Positions 16,768 to 25,859 of a stretch of DNA of 64,000 nt are shown here, one piece after another. This DNA comes from Streptomyces catenulae. GTDB taxonomy: Bacteria > Actinomycetota > Actinomycetes > Streptomycetales > Streptomycetaceae. The stretch lies in assembly GCF_000718015.1 (NCBI RefSeq), contig NZ_JODY01000009.1:1-64000 (forward strand). Direction: 5' to 3'. Made by a program: the position numbers and the translations under genes. Every line of letters begins with the position of its first letter. Within the stretch, counting starts at the first letter, position 1. A model generated the notes under the pieces. The model worked only from the letters and a program-made list of their open reading frames with translations. It was not told where the DNA came from and did no database searches.

Positions 16768-17403
16768 ATGCGCGCCCACACCCTGTCCCTCGCCGGTCTG
16801 GCCCTGGTCGCCGGGCTCACGCTCACGGCCTGCGACGGAGGGGACGGTGCCACGGCGAGCGACCAGCCCTCCTCGTCCGCCCAGGGCTCCGGCGACGCCG
16901 CGCAGAACGGTGGCGACTCCGCGGCCCCCGCCGACAAGGGCTCCACCTCGGGCGGGTCCGGCTCCGCCTCGGGCGGCTCCGGCGGGGGTGCCGGTGCGGG
17001 CGCGGGTGCGGGCGGCGCCTGCAAGACCGCACAGCTCGACTTCAGCCTCTCCCACGGCATGAGCGAGAACACCTACCTGATCAACCTCAAGAACACCGGG
17101 TCCGCCGCCTGCTCCCTCCAGGGCTTCCCGGGCGTCGACCTCAAGGGCAAGGACGGCACCGTCAGTGCCGACCGCAGCAGCCTCACCCCGGCGAAGGTCA
17201 CCGTCCAGCCCGGCGAGGAGACGCGCTTCACGCTGCACGCCCCGGCGAACACCTCCGGCGGCAGCGGCGTGACCTTCACCTCCCTGATCGTCACCCCGCC
17301 CAACGAGACCCACTCGCACTCCCTGCCCGCCGCCATCAACCTCGCCGTCTCCGACAAGCCCACCGGCGACATCACCGTCGACCCGGTCGGCGCGGGCAAG
17401 TAA
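16768..17403 (+). CDS. DUF4232 lipoprotein
   Basis: A 211-residue lipoprotein. The signal peptide ends with the lipobox LTLTACDG (Cys at about 22). A long low-complexity Ser/Gly/Ala linker (about 25-85) is followed by a DUF4232 domain with two Cys (ACKTAQLDFSLSHG and AACSLQGFPGV) that probably form a disulfide. This family is abundant in streptomycetes, of unknown function, and attached to the outer face of the membrane. AAGGAGAGAAG precedes the ATG. It stands alone between the Crp-type regulator and the cobalamin riboswitch. Confidence 0.82.
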   Translation: MRAHTLSLAGLALVAGLTLTACDGGDGATASDQPSSSAQGSGDAAQNGGDSAAPADKGSTSGGSGSASGGSGGGAGAGAGAGGACKTAQLDFSLSHGMSENTYLINLKNTGSAACSLQGFPGVDLKGKDGTVSADRSSLTPAKVTVQPGEETRFTLHAPANTSGGSGVTFTSLIVTPPNETHSHSLPAAINLAVSDKPTGDITVDPVGAGK

Positions 17404-17514
17404 CGCCGCTGCCCACCGTCTTGATCCGGCCGCGGCCCGCCGCCCACCTGTGGTGGCGCCCGGCGGGCTGGCCGGATCTTTTCGGGGGCCCGGCCTTGGC
17501 CGGTCACCCGCCAC

Positions 17515-17650
17515 GCGGTACCTTCGGTGCGATATCGACGACGGCACGACGGAAGCCGGTGCAAATCCGGCACGGTCGCGCCACTGTGAGCCCGCCGCCC
17601 CTCCGCACGGACGGGGCGGCGTGTGAGTCAGACCCGGGGCCGTCGTCCTG
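17515..17650 (+). promoter_or_regulatory. Cobalamin riboswitch upstream of cbtBA
   Basis: The leader contains the cobalamin aptamer core GCCGGTGCAAATCCGGCACG, followed by GTCGCGCCACTGTGA, a GC-rich variable stem (cgccgcccc...ggggcggcg) and the closing box GTGTGAGTCAGACCCGGG. It ends about 45 bp before cbtB. High cobalamin is expected to repress, so the cobalt/B12-related transporter is made when B12 is low. Boundaries are approximate. Confidence 0.92.
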
Positions 17651-17694
17651 TGCACCACCGAGATGGGACGCGAACTCCCAAAGGAGGCCCCGCC

Positions 17695-17913
17695 ATGGCG
17701 CAGCCCTTCGCCCAGCCGACCGCCGCTCCCGCGATACCCGACAGGCTTCCGCTCAAGGCGGTCGCTCCCTGGGCGGTCTTCGTCGGCGTCCTGATGCTGG
17801 TTCTGCTCTACTTCGTCGGCGCCGAGCAGGGCGCCACCTCCGTGTTCAACGGCGCGGGGGTCCATGAATGGGTGCACGACGCCCGCCACCTGCTCGGCTT
17901 CCCCTGCCACTGA
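17695..17913 (+). CDS. cbtB: CbtB-family cobalt transporter small subunit
   Basis: A 72-residue membrane protein with one hydrophobic helix (VAPWAVFVGVLMLVLLYFVG) and a C-terminal histidine-rich tail, HEWVHDARHLLGFPCH, the putative metal-binding motif of CbtB. AAGGAGG is ideally placed before ATG 17695. The gene directly follows a cobalamin riboswitch and precedes cbtA by 22 bp. CbtAB are predicted cobalt transporters regulated by B12. Confidence 0.92.
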   Translation: MAQPFAQPTAAPAIPDRLPLKAVAPWAVFVGVLMLVLLYFVGAEQGATSVFNGAGVHEWVHDARHLLGFPCH

Positions 17914-17935
17914 CGCAAGGGACGCCGCCACCTCC

Positions 17936-18688
17936 ATGAACTCCACCACCGTCCGCAATCTGCTCGTCCGGGGCATGCTCGCCGGCCTGGGGGCCGGCGT
18001 GCTCGCCCTGATCGTCGCCTACGTCCTCGGCGAGCCGAACGTCAACAGCGCCATCGGCTTCGAGGAGGCCCACGCCGGGCACTCCCACGGCGACGAGGTC
18101 GAACTGGTCTCCCGCGGCCTGCAGTCCACCGCGGGTCTCGCCACCGGCGTCCTCGTCTATGGCATCGCCTTCGGCGGAATCGCCGCCCTCGCCTACTGCT
18201 TCGCCCTCGGCCGGGTGGGCCGCTTCGGTCCCCGCGCCACCGCGCTGCTGCTCTCCGGCTGCGCCCTGCTCGCCGTCTACGTCGTCCCGTTCCTGAAGTA
18301 CCCGGCCAACCCGCCCGCCGTCGGCGACCCCGACACCATCGGCAAGCGGACCGCCCTGTACTTCCTGATGATGCTGCTCAGCGTGCTCCTCGCGCTCGCC
18401 GCCACCCTCCTGGGCAGGCGCCTCGCGCCCCGTATCGGCAATTGGTACGCCACGGTCGTCGCCGTCCTCGCCTTCGCCGTGGTCATCGCGCTCGCCTACA
18501 CGTTCCTGCCCGTGATCGACGAGGTGCCGGAGCACTTCCCGGCGGCGCTGCTGTGGCGCTTCCGGCTCTCCGCCCTCGGGATGCAGCTCACCCTGTGGAC
18601 CGGGTTCGGGCTGCTCTTCGGCGAGTTGGCCCAGCGCCTGCTGCGTCCGGCACCGGCCGCCGCCGAGGCGGTACCGACCGCTCCGTGA
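17936..18688 (+). CDS. cbtA: CbtA-family cobalt transporter membrane subunit
   Basis: A 250-residue membrane protein with about six transmembrane helices, matching CbtA. The first helix is LLVRGMLAGLGAGVLALIVAY. A periplasmic loop, EEAHAGHSHGDE, carries histidines likely to bind metal, and the conserved PFLKYPANPPAVGDPDTIGKR segment follows helix four. It is cotranscribed with cbtB under the cobalamin riboswitch. A strong bidirectional hairpin lies 16 bp after the stop. Confidence 0.92.
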   Translation: MNSTTVRNLLVRGMLAGLGAGVLALIVAYVLGEPNVNSAIGFEEAHAGHSHGDEVELVSRGLQSTAGLATGVLVYGIAFGGIAALAYCFALGRVGRFGPRATALLLSGCALLAVYVVPFLKYPANPPAVGDPDTIGKRTALYFLMMLLSVLLALAATLLGRRLAPRIGNWYATVVAVLAFAVVIALAYTFLPVIDEVPEHFPAALLWRFRLSALGMQLTLWTGFGLLFGELAQRLLRPAPAAAEAVPTAP

Positions 18689-18704
18689 GACGCGCCGTAC
18701 GCGC

Positions 18705-18737
18705 GAAGGGCCCCCGGCAGCCGACCGGGGGCCCTTC
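18705..18737. terminator. Bidirectional terminator between cbtA and the convergent gene
   Basis: A perfect 13-bp stem, GAAGGGCCCCCGG (18705-18717) with CCGGGGGCCCTTC (18725-18737), and a seven-base loop lies between two convergent genes. Confidence 0.8.
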
Positions 18738-18774
18738 CGTATGTGCCGGACGGCCGCGCCCCGCCCGGACGCCG

Positions 18775-19350
18775 TCACCCGGCGGTGAGCGGCGCCCCGA
18801 GCCGGAGGTTCCACCGTCCCGCCCGGCCGGTCAGCTCCGTGCAGCTCAGCGGCGGCACGTCGAACCGCCAGAACGCGGAGACGGGCGCGCCCGTCGCATG
18901 GACGGCCGCCGCCCGCACCGCCTCCGGCTCCACCACCGCCACGACCCGGCCCGCCGCGGGCCGCAGCGCGTCCAGCCAGTGCGCCACCCGTGCGCAGGCG
19001 TCCGCCACCGACTCCCCGCCGGGGATCGCCGCCGCCGGATCGTCCAGCCACCGCGCCACCGCCTCCGGCTCCGCCGCGGCCACCTCCTCCAGGGTGCGGC
19101 CACGCCAGTGCCCGGCGTCCAGCCCGGCCAGCTCCGCCGGGGCGTCGTCCGCGGCGAGCCCCAGGGCCTCGGCGGTCTCCCGGCAGCGCACGCTCGGCGA
19201 GGTCACCACCGCCTCCGCGGCGGGCAGCGCCCCGGCCGCCGCCCGGGCGTGCGCCGCTCCCGAGGCGTCCAGCGGATCGCCGTCGTCGAACGCCGCCCGG
19301 CGCAGCGACGCGGTCATGGCGGCGGAGACGAGCAGGACACGGCTGGTCAC
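18775..19350 (-). CDS. Histidine-phosphatase-fold protein lacking the catalytic RHG motif
   Basis: A 191-residue protein with the outline of the histidine phosphatase (phosphoglycerate mutase-like) superfamily: VVTSPSVRCRETAEALGL, GHWRGRTLEEVAAAEPEAVARW and PGGESVADACARVAHWL. The first strand, which should read LVRHGxT, is VLLVSAAMTAS, so the catalytic Arg and His are absent. The usual second His near the C-terminus is not evident either (VVAVVEPEAVRAAAVHAT). It may be a ligand-binding or regulatory relative rather than an enzyme. The GTG start overlaps the stop of the upstream regulator gene (GTGA), so both are made together. Confidence 0.75.
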   Translation of the reverse strand: MTSRVLLVSAAMTASLRRAAFDDGDPLDASGAAHARAAAGALPAAEAVVTSPSVRCRETAEALGLAADDAPAELAGLDAGHWRGRTLEEVAAAEPEAVARWLDDPAAAIPGGESVADACARVAHWLDALRPAAGRVVAVVEPEAVRAAAVHATGAPVSAFWRFDVPPLSCTELTGRAGRWNLRLGAPLTAG

Positions 19351-20813
19351 GGGAGCTCCTTCGGCGGGGCGGGCGGGGTGGTGCGGTGGACGACGGGGTA
19401 CGGGACGTAGCTGCGGCGGTCCGGGTCGATGGCGAGGCGGCCGCCCGCCGGGGGCCGCGCCCGCTGGGCGCAGTCGCGCCGCTCGCAGATCCGGCAGCCC
19501 AGACCGATCGGGGTGGCCACCCGGGCGTCGTCCAGCGCGATGCCCTCCGCGTAGACCAGCCGGTGCGCGTGGCGCAGTTCGCAGCCGAGGGCGAGGGCGA
19601 ACTCCGCGCGCGGCGCGCGGTGGCCGTGGCCGCCGTGGGTGACGGTCCGGGCGATCCAGAAGTACCGCTTGCCGTCCGGCATCTCCGCGACCTGCGTCAG
19701 TATCCGCCCGGGCGCGGAGAACGCCGCGTACACCGTCCACAGCGGGCAGGTGCCGCCCAGCCGGGAGAAGTGGAAGTCGGTCGCCGACTGCCGCTTGGAG
19801 ATGTTCCCGGCCCGGTCGACCCGGAGGAAGGAGAACGGCACCCCGCGGCGCCCGGTGCGCTGGAGGGTGCTCAGGCGGTGGCAGACCGTCTCGAAGCCGA
19901 CACCGAACCGCGCCGACAGCAGCTCGATGTCGTACCCGACCTCCTCCGCCGCGGCATGGAAGGCGGTGTACGGCATCAACACCGCGCCCGCGAAGTAGTT
20001 CGCCAGCCCGATCCGGGCCAGCTCCACCGACTCCGGTGACGTCAACTCCGTCGCGCTGTCGGCGAGTTGGCCGAGCAGTGGGCCGTGTTCCAGCAGGGCC
20101 AGCTGGGTGGCGAGCTGGAAGGCGCGCCGCCCGTCGTTCAGCCACGGGGAGAGGAACAGCAGCCCGGTCGCCGGATCGTGGCGCCGGGCGTCGGGGGAGC
20201 GGCCCGCCGCGTGCACCACCCGCACACCGTGCCGCTCGGCGAGACGCGCCGCCAACGGCTCGGACACCCGCCCGGTCCGCGGCTCCAACTCCTCGATGAG
20301 GCGTTCCGCCTCGGTGTCCAGCGCGCCGAAGTGGTTGTGGTGCGCGTAGAAGAAGTCCCGGACCTCGTCGTGCGGTTCGCCGGGCGGCAGCGGCGCGCCG
20401 CCCGTGCCGGGCTCGGCCAGATGCGCGGCCTGCTCGGCGGCGTCGCGGTAGCGGCGGTGCAGCGCCACCAGCGCCCGGGCCACCTCCGGATGGTCCCGGG
20501 CCGCCTCGGCGATCTCCTCGCCGCCGGGCAGCTCCACCCCGCACGCCTCGTCGGCGAGGGCGGTCCGCAACTCCGTCGCCAGCCGGTCCTCCGCCGCCTC
20601 GGAGAAGAACTCCGGGTCGACGCCGAAGACCTCCGCGATCCGCAGCAGCACCGGCGCGGTCAGCGGCCGCTGGTTCTGTTCGAGCTGGTTGGCGTAGCTG
20701 GTGGAGATCGACAGGGCGCGCGCCAGGTCGACCTGGTTCATCCCGTGCTCCCGGCGCAGCCGCCGCAGCTTGGCGTGGGCGTAGACCTTGCGGCCGGGCG
20801 CTCCCCGGGCCAT
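19347..20813 (-). CDS. PrpR/ScfR-type (short-chain fatty acyl) regulator of the methylcitrate operon
   Basis: A 488-residue regulator of the RamB/PrpR/MccR family. The N-terminal XRE helix-turn-helix (about 14-70; LRREHGMNQVDLARALSISTSYANQLEQNQRPLT is the recognition region) is followed by an IrrE-like middle domain and a C-terminal ScfR domain (RGVPFSFLRVDRAGNISKRQSA, GGTCPLWTVYAAFSAPGRI). It ends in GCRICERRDCAQRA, a CxxCx4C motif that in mycobacterial PrpR is part of an Fe-S or metal site. It is divergent from prpDBC, which such proteins activate or repress in response to propionyl-CoA. The intergenic region carries repeated TTCGCA motifs. Confidence 0.88.
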   Translation of the reverse strand: MARGAPGRKVYAHAKLRRLRREHGMNQVDLARALSISTSYANQLEQNQRPLTAPVLLRIAEVFGVDPEFFSEAAEDRLATELRTALADEACGVELPGGEEIAEAARDHPEVARALVALHRRYRDAAEQAAHLAEPGTGGAPLPPGEPHDEVRDFFYAHHNHFGALDTEAERLIEELEPRTGRVSEPLAARLAERHGVRVVHAAGRSPDARRHDPATGLLFLSPWLNDGRRAFQLATQLALLEHGPLLGQLADSATELTSPESVELARIGLANYFAGAVLMPYTAFHAAAEEVGYDIELLSARFGVGFETVCHRLSTLQRTGRRGVPFSFLRVDRAGNISKRQSATDFHFSRLGGTCPLWTVYAAFSAPGRILTQVAEMPDGKRYFWIARTVTHGGHGHRAPRAEFALALGCELRHAHRLVYAEGIALDDARVATPIGLGCRICERRDCAQRARPPAGGRLAIDPDRRSYVPYPVVHRTTPPAPPKELP

Positions 20814-20863
20814 CGCGTACCTCCCTCGCGGGCCCCGCGCTCCCGCGGCGCGGCCCCACCACT

Positions 20864-20908
20864 TGCGAAGCTAACATCCGCACCCTTCGCATCTTTCGCA
20901 GATTCGCA
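20864..20908. promoter_or_regulatory. TTCGCA repeat array between the regulator and prpD
   Basis: Three direct copies of TTCGCA (20886, 20895, 20903) and one inverted copy TGCGAA (20864-20869) lie in the 200-bp divergent intergenic region. This is the only AT-richer part of the spacer. It is the expected binding region for the PrpR/ScfR-type regulator, whose mycobacterial and corynebacterial relatives bind TTTGCAAA-like sites. Binding is inferred. Confidence 0.55.
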
Positions 20909-21015
20909 GCTCCGCGACGTACGGAATCCGCATCCGGGAACGCTGGCCCGCCCCGGCATCCGGCGGGCAGGCTCATGGCGTCACCACCGCAGCGCCCGAC
21001 ACCCCGAGGAGCCCC

Positions 21016-22521
21016 GTGATCGAGCACCGTGTCCGAGTCCGTCCCAGCGCCGACCGCCTGCCGCGCGAGGAACAGCTCGCCTGGCGGCTCGCCTCCGTGG
21101 CCACCGCCACCGAGGAGCTGGACGCGGAGAGCGTCACCATGGCCGTCAACCGGGTCATCGACAACGCCTCGGTCGCCGTCGCCTCCCTGACCCGCCGCCC
21201 GGTGGCCGTGGCCCGCGCCCAGGCCACCGCCCACCGCGCCACCGCCCCCGGCGCCTCGGTCTTCGGCTCCCGCGCCCGCGTCTCACCCGAATGGGCCGCC
21301 TGGGCCAACGGCACCGCCGTCCGCGAACTCGACTACCACGACACCTACCTCGCCGCCGACTACTCCCACCCCGGCGACAACATCCCGCCGCTGCTCGCCG
21401 TCGCCCAGCACACCGGCCGCACCGGCGCCGACCTGCTGCGCGCCGTCGTCACCGCGTACGAGATCCAGGTCGCGCTGGTCAAGGGCATCTGCCTGCACGC
21501 CCACCGCATCGACCACGTCGCCCACCTCGGCGCCGCCACCGCCTGCGGCCTCGGCGCCCTGCTGCGGCTGCCCACCGAGACCGTCTACCAGGCCGTCCAG
21601 CAGGCCGTGCACACCACCACGGCGACCCGGCAGTCCCGCAAGGGCGAGATCTCCAGCTGGAAGGCGTACGCCCCGGCCTTCGCCGGAAAGGCCGCCATCG
21701 AGGCCGTCGACCGGGCGATGCGCGGCGAGAGCTCGCCCTCCCCGATCTACGAGGGCGAGGACGGCTTCCTCGCCTGGATGCTCGACGGCCCGGACTCCGA
21801 CTACCCGGTCAGCCTCCCCGAGCCGGGCGAGCCGCGCCGCGCCATCCTCGACACGTACACCAAGGAACACTCCGCGGAGTACCAGGCGCAGGCGCTCATC
21901 GACCTCGCCCGCCGGATGGGCGAGAAGGCGCCGCTCGACCGCGTCGCCTCGATCGTCCTGCACACCAGCCACCACACCCACCACGTCATCGGCTCCGGCG
22001 CCAACGACCCGCAGAAGTACGACCCGACGGCGAGCCGCGAGACGCTCGACCACTCGATCCCGTACATCTTCGCCGTCGCCCTCCAGGACCGCGCCTGGCA
22101 CCACGAGCGCTCCTACGCGCCCGAGCGCGCCGCCCGGCCCGACACCGTCGCGCTCTGGCAGAAGATCACCACGGTCGAGGACCCCGAGTGGACCCGCCGT
22201 TACCACGACCCCGACCCGCAGCGCCGCGCCTTCGGCGGCCGCGCCGTGCTCACCCTCGACGACGGCAACGTCCTCGAGGACGAACTCGCCGTCGCCGACG
22301 CCCACCCGGCCGGTGCCCGCCCCTTCGACCGTCCCGCCTACGAGGGCAAGTTCCGCACCCTCGCCGACGGCATCGTCACCCCCGACGCCCAGGACCGCTT
22401 CCTGGCCGCCGCCGCCCACCTGCCCGACCTGACCGCGCCCGACCTCGGCGGACTCTTCCCCGCGGTCGACACCGACGCCGTCGCCGCCTACGACGCGGAC
22501 CTGCCGAAGGGCCTGTTCTGA
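21016..22521 (+). CDS. prpD: 2-methylcitrate dehydratase PrpD
   Basis: A 501-residue MmgE/PrpD-family enzyme that dehydrates 2-methylcitrate in the propionyl-CoA-degrading methylcitrate cycle. Family segments include [69 protein letters not shown] and [18 protein letters not shown]. The length is normal for PrpD. The start is GTG 21016 with GAGGAG upstream. First gene of prpDBC; the stop TGA overlaps the ATG of prpB by one base. Confidence 0.93.
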   Translation: MIEHRVRVRPSADRLPREEQLAWRLASVATATEELDAESVTMAVNRVIDNASVAVASLTRRPVAVARAQATAHRATAPGASVFGSRARVSPEWAAWANGTAVRELDYHDTYLAADYSHPGDNIPPLLAVAQHTGRTGADLLRAVVTAYEIQVALVKGICLHAHRIDHVAHLGAATACGLGALLRLPTETVYQAVQQAVHTTTATRQSRKGEISSWKAYAPAFAGKAAIEAVDRAMRGESSPSPIYEGEDGFLAWMLDGPDSDYPVSLPEPGEPRRAILDTYTKEHSAEYQAQALIDLARRMGEKAPLDRVASIVLHTSHHTHHVIGSGANDPQKYDPTASRETLDHSIPYIFAVALQDRAWHHERSYAPERAARPDTVALWQKITTVEDPEWTRRYHDPDPQRRAFGGRAVLTLDDGNVLEDELAVADAHPAGARPFDRPAYEGKFRTLADGIVTPDAQDRFLAAAAHLPDLTAPDLGGLFPAVDTDAVAAYDADLPKGLF

Positions 22522-23426
22522 TGCTGCACACCCGCACCACCCCGGCCCGGCGCCGCCGCGCGCTGCGCGAACGGCTCGCCACCGGCCGCCTGCTCGCCGT
22601 ACCCGGCGCCCTCAACCCGCTCTCCGCGCGGCTCATCCAGGACACCGGCTTCGAGGCCGCGTACCTCTCCGGCGCGGTCCTCGCCGCCGACCTCGGCCTC
22701 CCCGACATCGGCCTGACCACCGCCACCGAGATCGCCGCCCGCGCCCAGCAGACCACCCGCGCCACCGACCTGCCGGTCCTCATCGACGCCGACACCGGCT
22801 TCGGCGAGCCGATGAACGCGGCGCGCACCGTCCAGCTGATGGAGGACGCCGGGCTGGCCGGACTCCACCTGGAGGACCAGGTCAACCCCAAGCGCTGCGG
22901 CCACCTCGACGGCAAGACCGTCACCTCGCGCGAGGAGATGACCCGCCGCATCCGCGCCGCCGTCGACGCCCGCCGCGACCCGGACTTCCTCCTGATGGCC
23001 CGCACCGACGCCCGCTCCGTCGAGGGTCTGGACGCCGCGATCGACCGCGCCAAGGCGTACGTCGACGCCGGAGCCGACGCGATCTTCCCCGAAGCCCTCG
23101 CCGACGAGCGGGAGCTGGCCGCCTTCCGCGCCGCCGTCGACGTCCCGCTGCTCGCCAACATGACGGAGTTCGGCAAGACCCCGCTCCTCGACGCCCGCAC
23201 CCTGGAGAACCTCGGCTACGACATCGCGCTCTACCCCGTCACCCTGCTGCGCCTGGCGATGGGCGCCGTCGAGGACGGGCTGCGCACCCTCGCCGCCGAC
23301 GGCACCCAGAAGTCCCTGCTCCCACGCATGCAGACCCGCTCCCGGCTCTACGAACTCCTCGGCTACGCGGAGTACGCCTCCTTCGACTCCGCAGTCTTCG
23401 ACTTCACCCTCCCGCCCGGCAACTGA
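22521..23426 (+). CDS. prpB: 2-methylisocitrate lyase PrpB
   Basis: A 301-residue enzyme of the isocitrate lyase/PEP mutase superfamily that splits 2-methylisocitrate into pyruvate and succinate. It shows the barrel signature LIDADTGFGEP (metal-binding Asp), the catalytic loop KRCGHLDGK with the active-site Cys, and LLMARTDARSVEGLDAAIDRA. The ATG overlaps the prpD stop by one base, which fixes the start. The length and the short form lacking the isocitrate-lyase insertions support PrpB over AceA. Confidence 0.93.
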   Translation: MLHTRTTPARRRRALRERLATGRLLAVPGALNPLSARLIQDTGFEAAYLSGAVLAADLGLPDIGLTTATEIAARAQQTTRATDLPVLIDADTGFGEPMNAARTVQLMEDAGLAGLHLEDQVNPKRCGHLDGKTVTSREEMTRRIRAAVDARRDPDFLLMARTDARSVEGLDAAIDRAKAYVDAGADAIFPEALADERELAAFRAAVDVPLLANMTEFGKTPLLDARTLENLGYDIALYPVTLLRLAMGAVEDGLRTLAADGTQKSLLPRMQTRSRLYELLGYAEYASFDSAVFDFTLPPGN

Positions 23427-23443
23427 TCACCGGAAGGTCCGCC

Positions 23444-24577
23444 ATGACCACCACACCCGGCATCCACCGAGGTCTCGCCGGTGTCGTCGCCGACACCACC
23501 GGCATCTCCACCGTCGTCGAGGAGACCAACTCCCTCACCTACCGCGGCTACCCGGTCCAGGAACTGGCCGCCCACCGCTCCTTCGAGGAGGTCGCCCATC
23601 TGCTCTGGTACGGCGAACTCCCCGACGCCGGACGGCTGCGGGAGTTCCGCGCCCGGGAGAGCGCCCTGCGTCCGCTGGACCGCACCACCGCCGAGCTGCT
23701 CGCCCGGCTGCCCGAGACCTGCCACCCGATGGACGTACTGCGCTGCGCGGTCAGCTTCTTCGGCGCCGAGGACCCCACCGAGGACGACGGCAGCCTCGCC
23801 GCCAACCGCGCCAAGTCCCTCACCCTGCTGGCGAAGCTCCCCACCGTCGTCGCCGCCGACCAGCGCCGCCGCCGGGGCCTGGACCCCATCCCGCCCGATC
23901 CCGACCTCGGGTACGCGGAGAACTTCTTCCACATGTGCTTCGGCACCCTCCCCGACCCCGAGATCGTCCGCTGCTTCGAGATCTCAATGGTGCTCTACGC
24001 CGAACACAGCTTCAACGCCTCGACGTTCACCGCCCGGGTGGTCACCTCCACCCTCTCCGACCTCTACAGCGCGGTCACCGCGGCGATCGGCGCGCTCAAG
24101 GGGCCGCTGCACGGCGGCGCCAACGAGGCGGTGATGCACATGCTGGACGAGATCGGCGACCCGGCCCGCGCGGGGGAGTGGCTGGACGAGGCGCTGGCCG
24201 CCAAGCGGAAGATCATGGGCTTCGGCCACCGTGTCTACCGGCACGGCGACTCCCGCGTCCCGATCATGCAGGAGGCCCTGGACCGGCTGGTGGCCCGCGC
24301 CGCCGACCCGGAGACCGCCCGGCTGGCCGCCCTCCACACCGCACTGCGCGAGGCGATGCTCACCCGTAAGGGCATCCACCCCAACCTCGACTACCCGGCG
24401 GGCCTCGCCTACCACCTGATGGGCTTCGACACCCCCGTCTTCACCCCGCTGTTCGTGATGAGCCGGATCACCGGCTGGAGCGCCCACATCACCGAACAGC
24501 TCGCCCACAACTCCCTGATCCGCCCCCTCGCCTCGTACGACGGCCCGGGCCAGCGGGCGGTCCCGATCGCCTCGTAG
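23444..24577 (+). CDS. prpC: 2-methylcitrate synthase PrpC
   Basis: A 377-residue citrate synthase-fold enzyme that condenses propionyl-CoA with oxaloacetate. Active-site segments are present: EHSFNASTFTARVVTST, LKGPLHGGANEAVM, the GFGHRVYRHGDSRVPIM histidine motif and the terminal SWSAHITEQL-like stretch (here GWSAHITEQLAHNSLIRP). It follows prpB after 17 bp with a GGAAGG ribosome site, and is the last gene of prpDBC. It closes the methylcitrate cycle, linking propionate and odd-chain fatty acid breakdown to the TCA cycle. Confidence 0.93.
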   Translation: MTTTPGIHRGLAGVVADTTGISTVVEETNSLTYRGYPVQELAAHRSFEEVAHLLWYGELPDAGRLREFRARESALRPLDRTTAELLARLPETCHPMDVLRCAVSFFGAEDPTEDDGSLAANRAKSLTLLAKLPTVVAADQRRRRGLDPIPPDPDLGYAENFFHMCFGTLPDPEIVRCFEISMVLYAEHSFNASTFTARVVTSTLSDLYSAVTAAIGALKGPLHGGANEAVMHMLDEIGDPARAGEWLDEALAAKRKIMGFGHRVYRHGDSRVPIMQEALDRLVARAADPETARLAALHTALREAMLTRKGIHPNLDYPAGLAYHLMGFDTPVFTPLFVMSRITGWSAHITEQLAHNSLIRPLASYDGPGQRAVPIAS

Positions 24578-24600
24578 GGCACCGAACCGCCACGGAGAAC

Positions 24601-24632
24601 CGCCCGCCCCCCGTCGGTACGGGGAGCGGGCG
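24601..24632. terminator. Terminator after prpC
   Basis: CGCCCGCCCCCCGT (24601-24614) pairs with ACGGGGAGCGGGCG (24619-24632), one mismatch, loop CGGT. Nearly the same hairpin occurs again after thiI near 29.5 kb. Confidence 0.75.
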
Positions 24633-24771
24633 GATGCCTTCCAACACCGCCATGGCGAAGCCTCGGAGAACGGTGACCTTCACTGCGCCGGGGCCTTTCC
24701 GACCGTCCTGTGACGGGTGGAAAGCCGAGGCCATGGCCTCTGTCCGTGCTGGTGCCGTAGACAGGGTGACG

Positions 24772-25155
24772 TCAGCCGGTCCCGTCGACCTCCAGGTAGC
24801 ACCAGCTGACGTATCCGGTGACATGGGTGCGGCGGTCCGTACCGTACTGCCACTGGTCGGTCGAGTTCGCCCCGCAGTTCACCCTCGCGCCGGTGGTCTG
24901 GAAGCCCCCGGTGAAGCAGTCGTGGTGATTCCCGTAGCCCCTGGTGGCGGAGCCCAGGTCGGGGGCGGACCGGATACGGATGCTCGTTCCGGCGAAGTCC
25001 GCGTCGTTCGGACAGTAGATGGTGCTCGCCGAGGCGGGACGGGCAGTCGCGGCGGGCACGGGTTCGGCCGCAACAGGTACGGCGGTGGCAGGGACGGTGA
25101 AACCGGCGGTCAGAAATGCTGTCGCTGTGACGGCAGCCTTGATCCGGAAACGCAT
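24772..25155 (-). CDS. Small secreted SH3-like domain protein
   Basis: A 127-residue exported protein. The signal peptide (MRFRIKAAVTATAFLTAGFT, cleavage around AAEP-VPAA) is followed by a short linker and a bacterial SH3-like domain with IRIRSAPDLGSATRGYG, four cysteines (IYCPND, HDCFTGG, RVNCGAN, SWCYLE) likely in two disulfides, and the closing THVTGYVSWCYL. Such domains bind peptidoglycan or peptides outside the cell. GAGGGGGAA precedes ATG 25155; an upstream in-frame ATG (25206) would disrupt the signal peptide. It is a single-gene unit. Confidence 0.75.
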   Translation of the reverse strand: MRFRIKAAVTATAFLTAGFTVPATAVPVAAEPVPAATARPASASTIYCPNDADFAGTSIRIRSAPDLGSATRGYGNHHDCFTGGFQTTGARVNCGANSTDQWQYGTDRRTHVTGYVSWCYLEVDGTG

Positions 25156-25454
25156 GGAATTCCCCCTCGCAGGAAGCCTGAGCGGCCCTGTCGGTCGAAC
25201 GTGCACCTGCTGCCCGCGGGTGCGAGCCCGCCGATGGTCGATCGGCCCGGTGCCTCACCTTTTCTACCCCGTCCCGGCCTGCGGGAAAGCCTCCGGGCAG
25301 CCGGAAAAGCTCCCGTTGGGCATCGCTTCGCAGCGGACTGAGCTTCGGCGGCCCGGAACCGGCCGGGGAAAACTCACCGTGCTCGGCACCTCTCGGCCCG
25401 GTCGGCACGCTCGTCCCGGTCGACGGCGTGCTGGTCGCCATCGGTCCGTTGCCG
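25156..25454. other. Intergenic region without a recognisable gene
   Basis: About 300 bp between two genes of the minus strand. It must hold the promoter of the SH3-like protein. A minus-strand frame begins at 25441 (MATSTPSTGTSVPTGPRG) but has no family resemblance and runs through the next gene in another frame. Nothing else is seen. Confidence 0.5.
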
Positions 25455-25859
25455 TTAGGCGCGGCTCCACCCGGCTGTGCCGGAGTACGAGTCGAGCAGG
25501 TCCACCACGAAGACGAGGGTGGAGCCCGCCGGGATCAACGGCGAGGGTGACTGCTTGCCGTAGCCGAGACGCGGGGGAACGACGATCTCGCGTCGGCCGC
25601 CGACCTTCATGCCTCTCACGCCCCGGTCCATGCCCTTGACGACCTTGCCGCCGCCCAGCGCGAACTTGAACGGCTCGCCACGCTCCCAGGAGGAATCGAA
25701 CTCCTTCCCCGAGCCGTACGTCACTCCGACGTAGTGCACCCTGACCACCATGCCCGGCTTCACCTCGGTGCCGTCCCCGACGACCAGGTCCTGGAGGGTC
25801 AGTTCGGCGGGGGCGTCCCCCTCCGCAACGCTGACCTCGGGTTTCGTCGGTCCACTCAC
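25455..25859 (-). CDS. FKBP-type peptidyl-prolyl cis-trans isomerase
   Basis: A 134-residue single-domain FKBP, cytoplasmic (no signal). It shows VRVHYVGVTYGSGKEFDSSWERGEPFKFALGGGKVVKGMDRGVRGM, VGGRREIVVPPRLGYG and GSTLVFVVDLL, covering the FKBP core including the binding-pocket Tyr, Phe and Asp positions. It catalyses isomerisation of X-Pro bonds. The start is GTG 25859 (SGPTKPEVSV follows), chosen because GAGG lies six bases upstream; an in-frame ATG at 25874 has its purine run only two bases away. It is transcribed in the same direction as the MarR gene upstream but 180 bp away. Confidence 0.87.
   Translation of the reverse strand: MSGPTKPEVSVAEGDAPAELTLQDLVVGDGTEVKPGMVVRVHYVGVTYGSGKEFDSSWERGEPFKFALGGGKVVKGMDRGVRGMKVGGRREIVVPPRLGYGKQSPSPLIPAGSTLVFVVDLLDSYSGTAGWSRA

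Noticed and set aside
22521..23426. A second isocitrate lyase
   Set aside because: Length of 301 residues, KRCGHLDGK loop and position between prpD and prpC fit methylisocitrate lyase.
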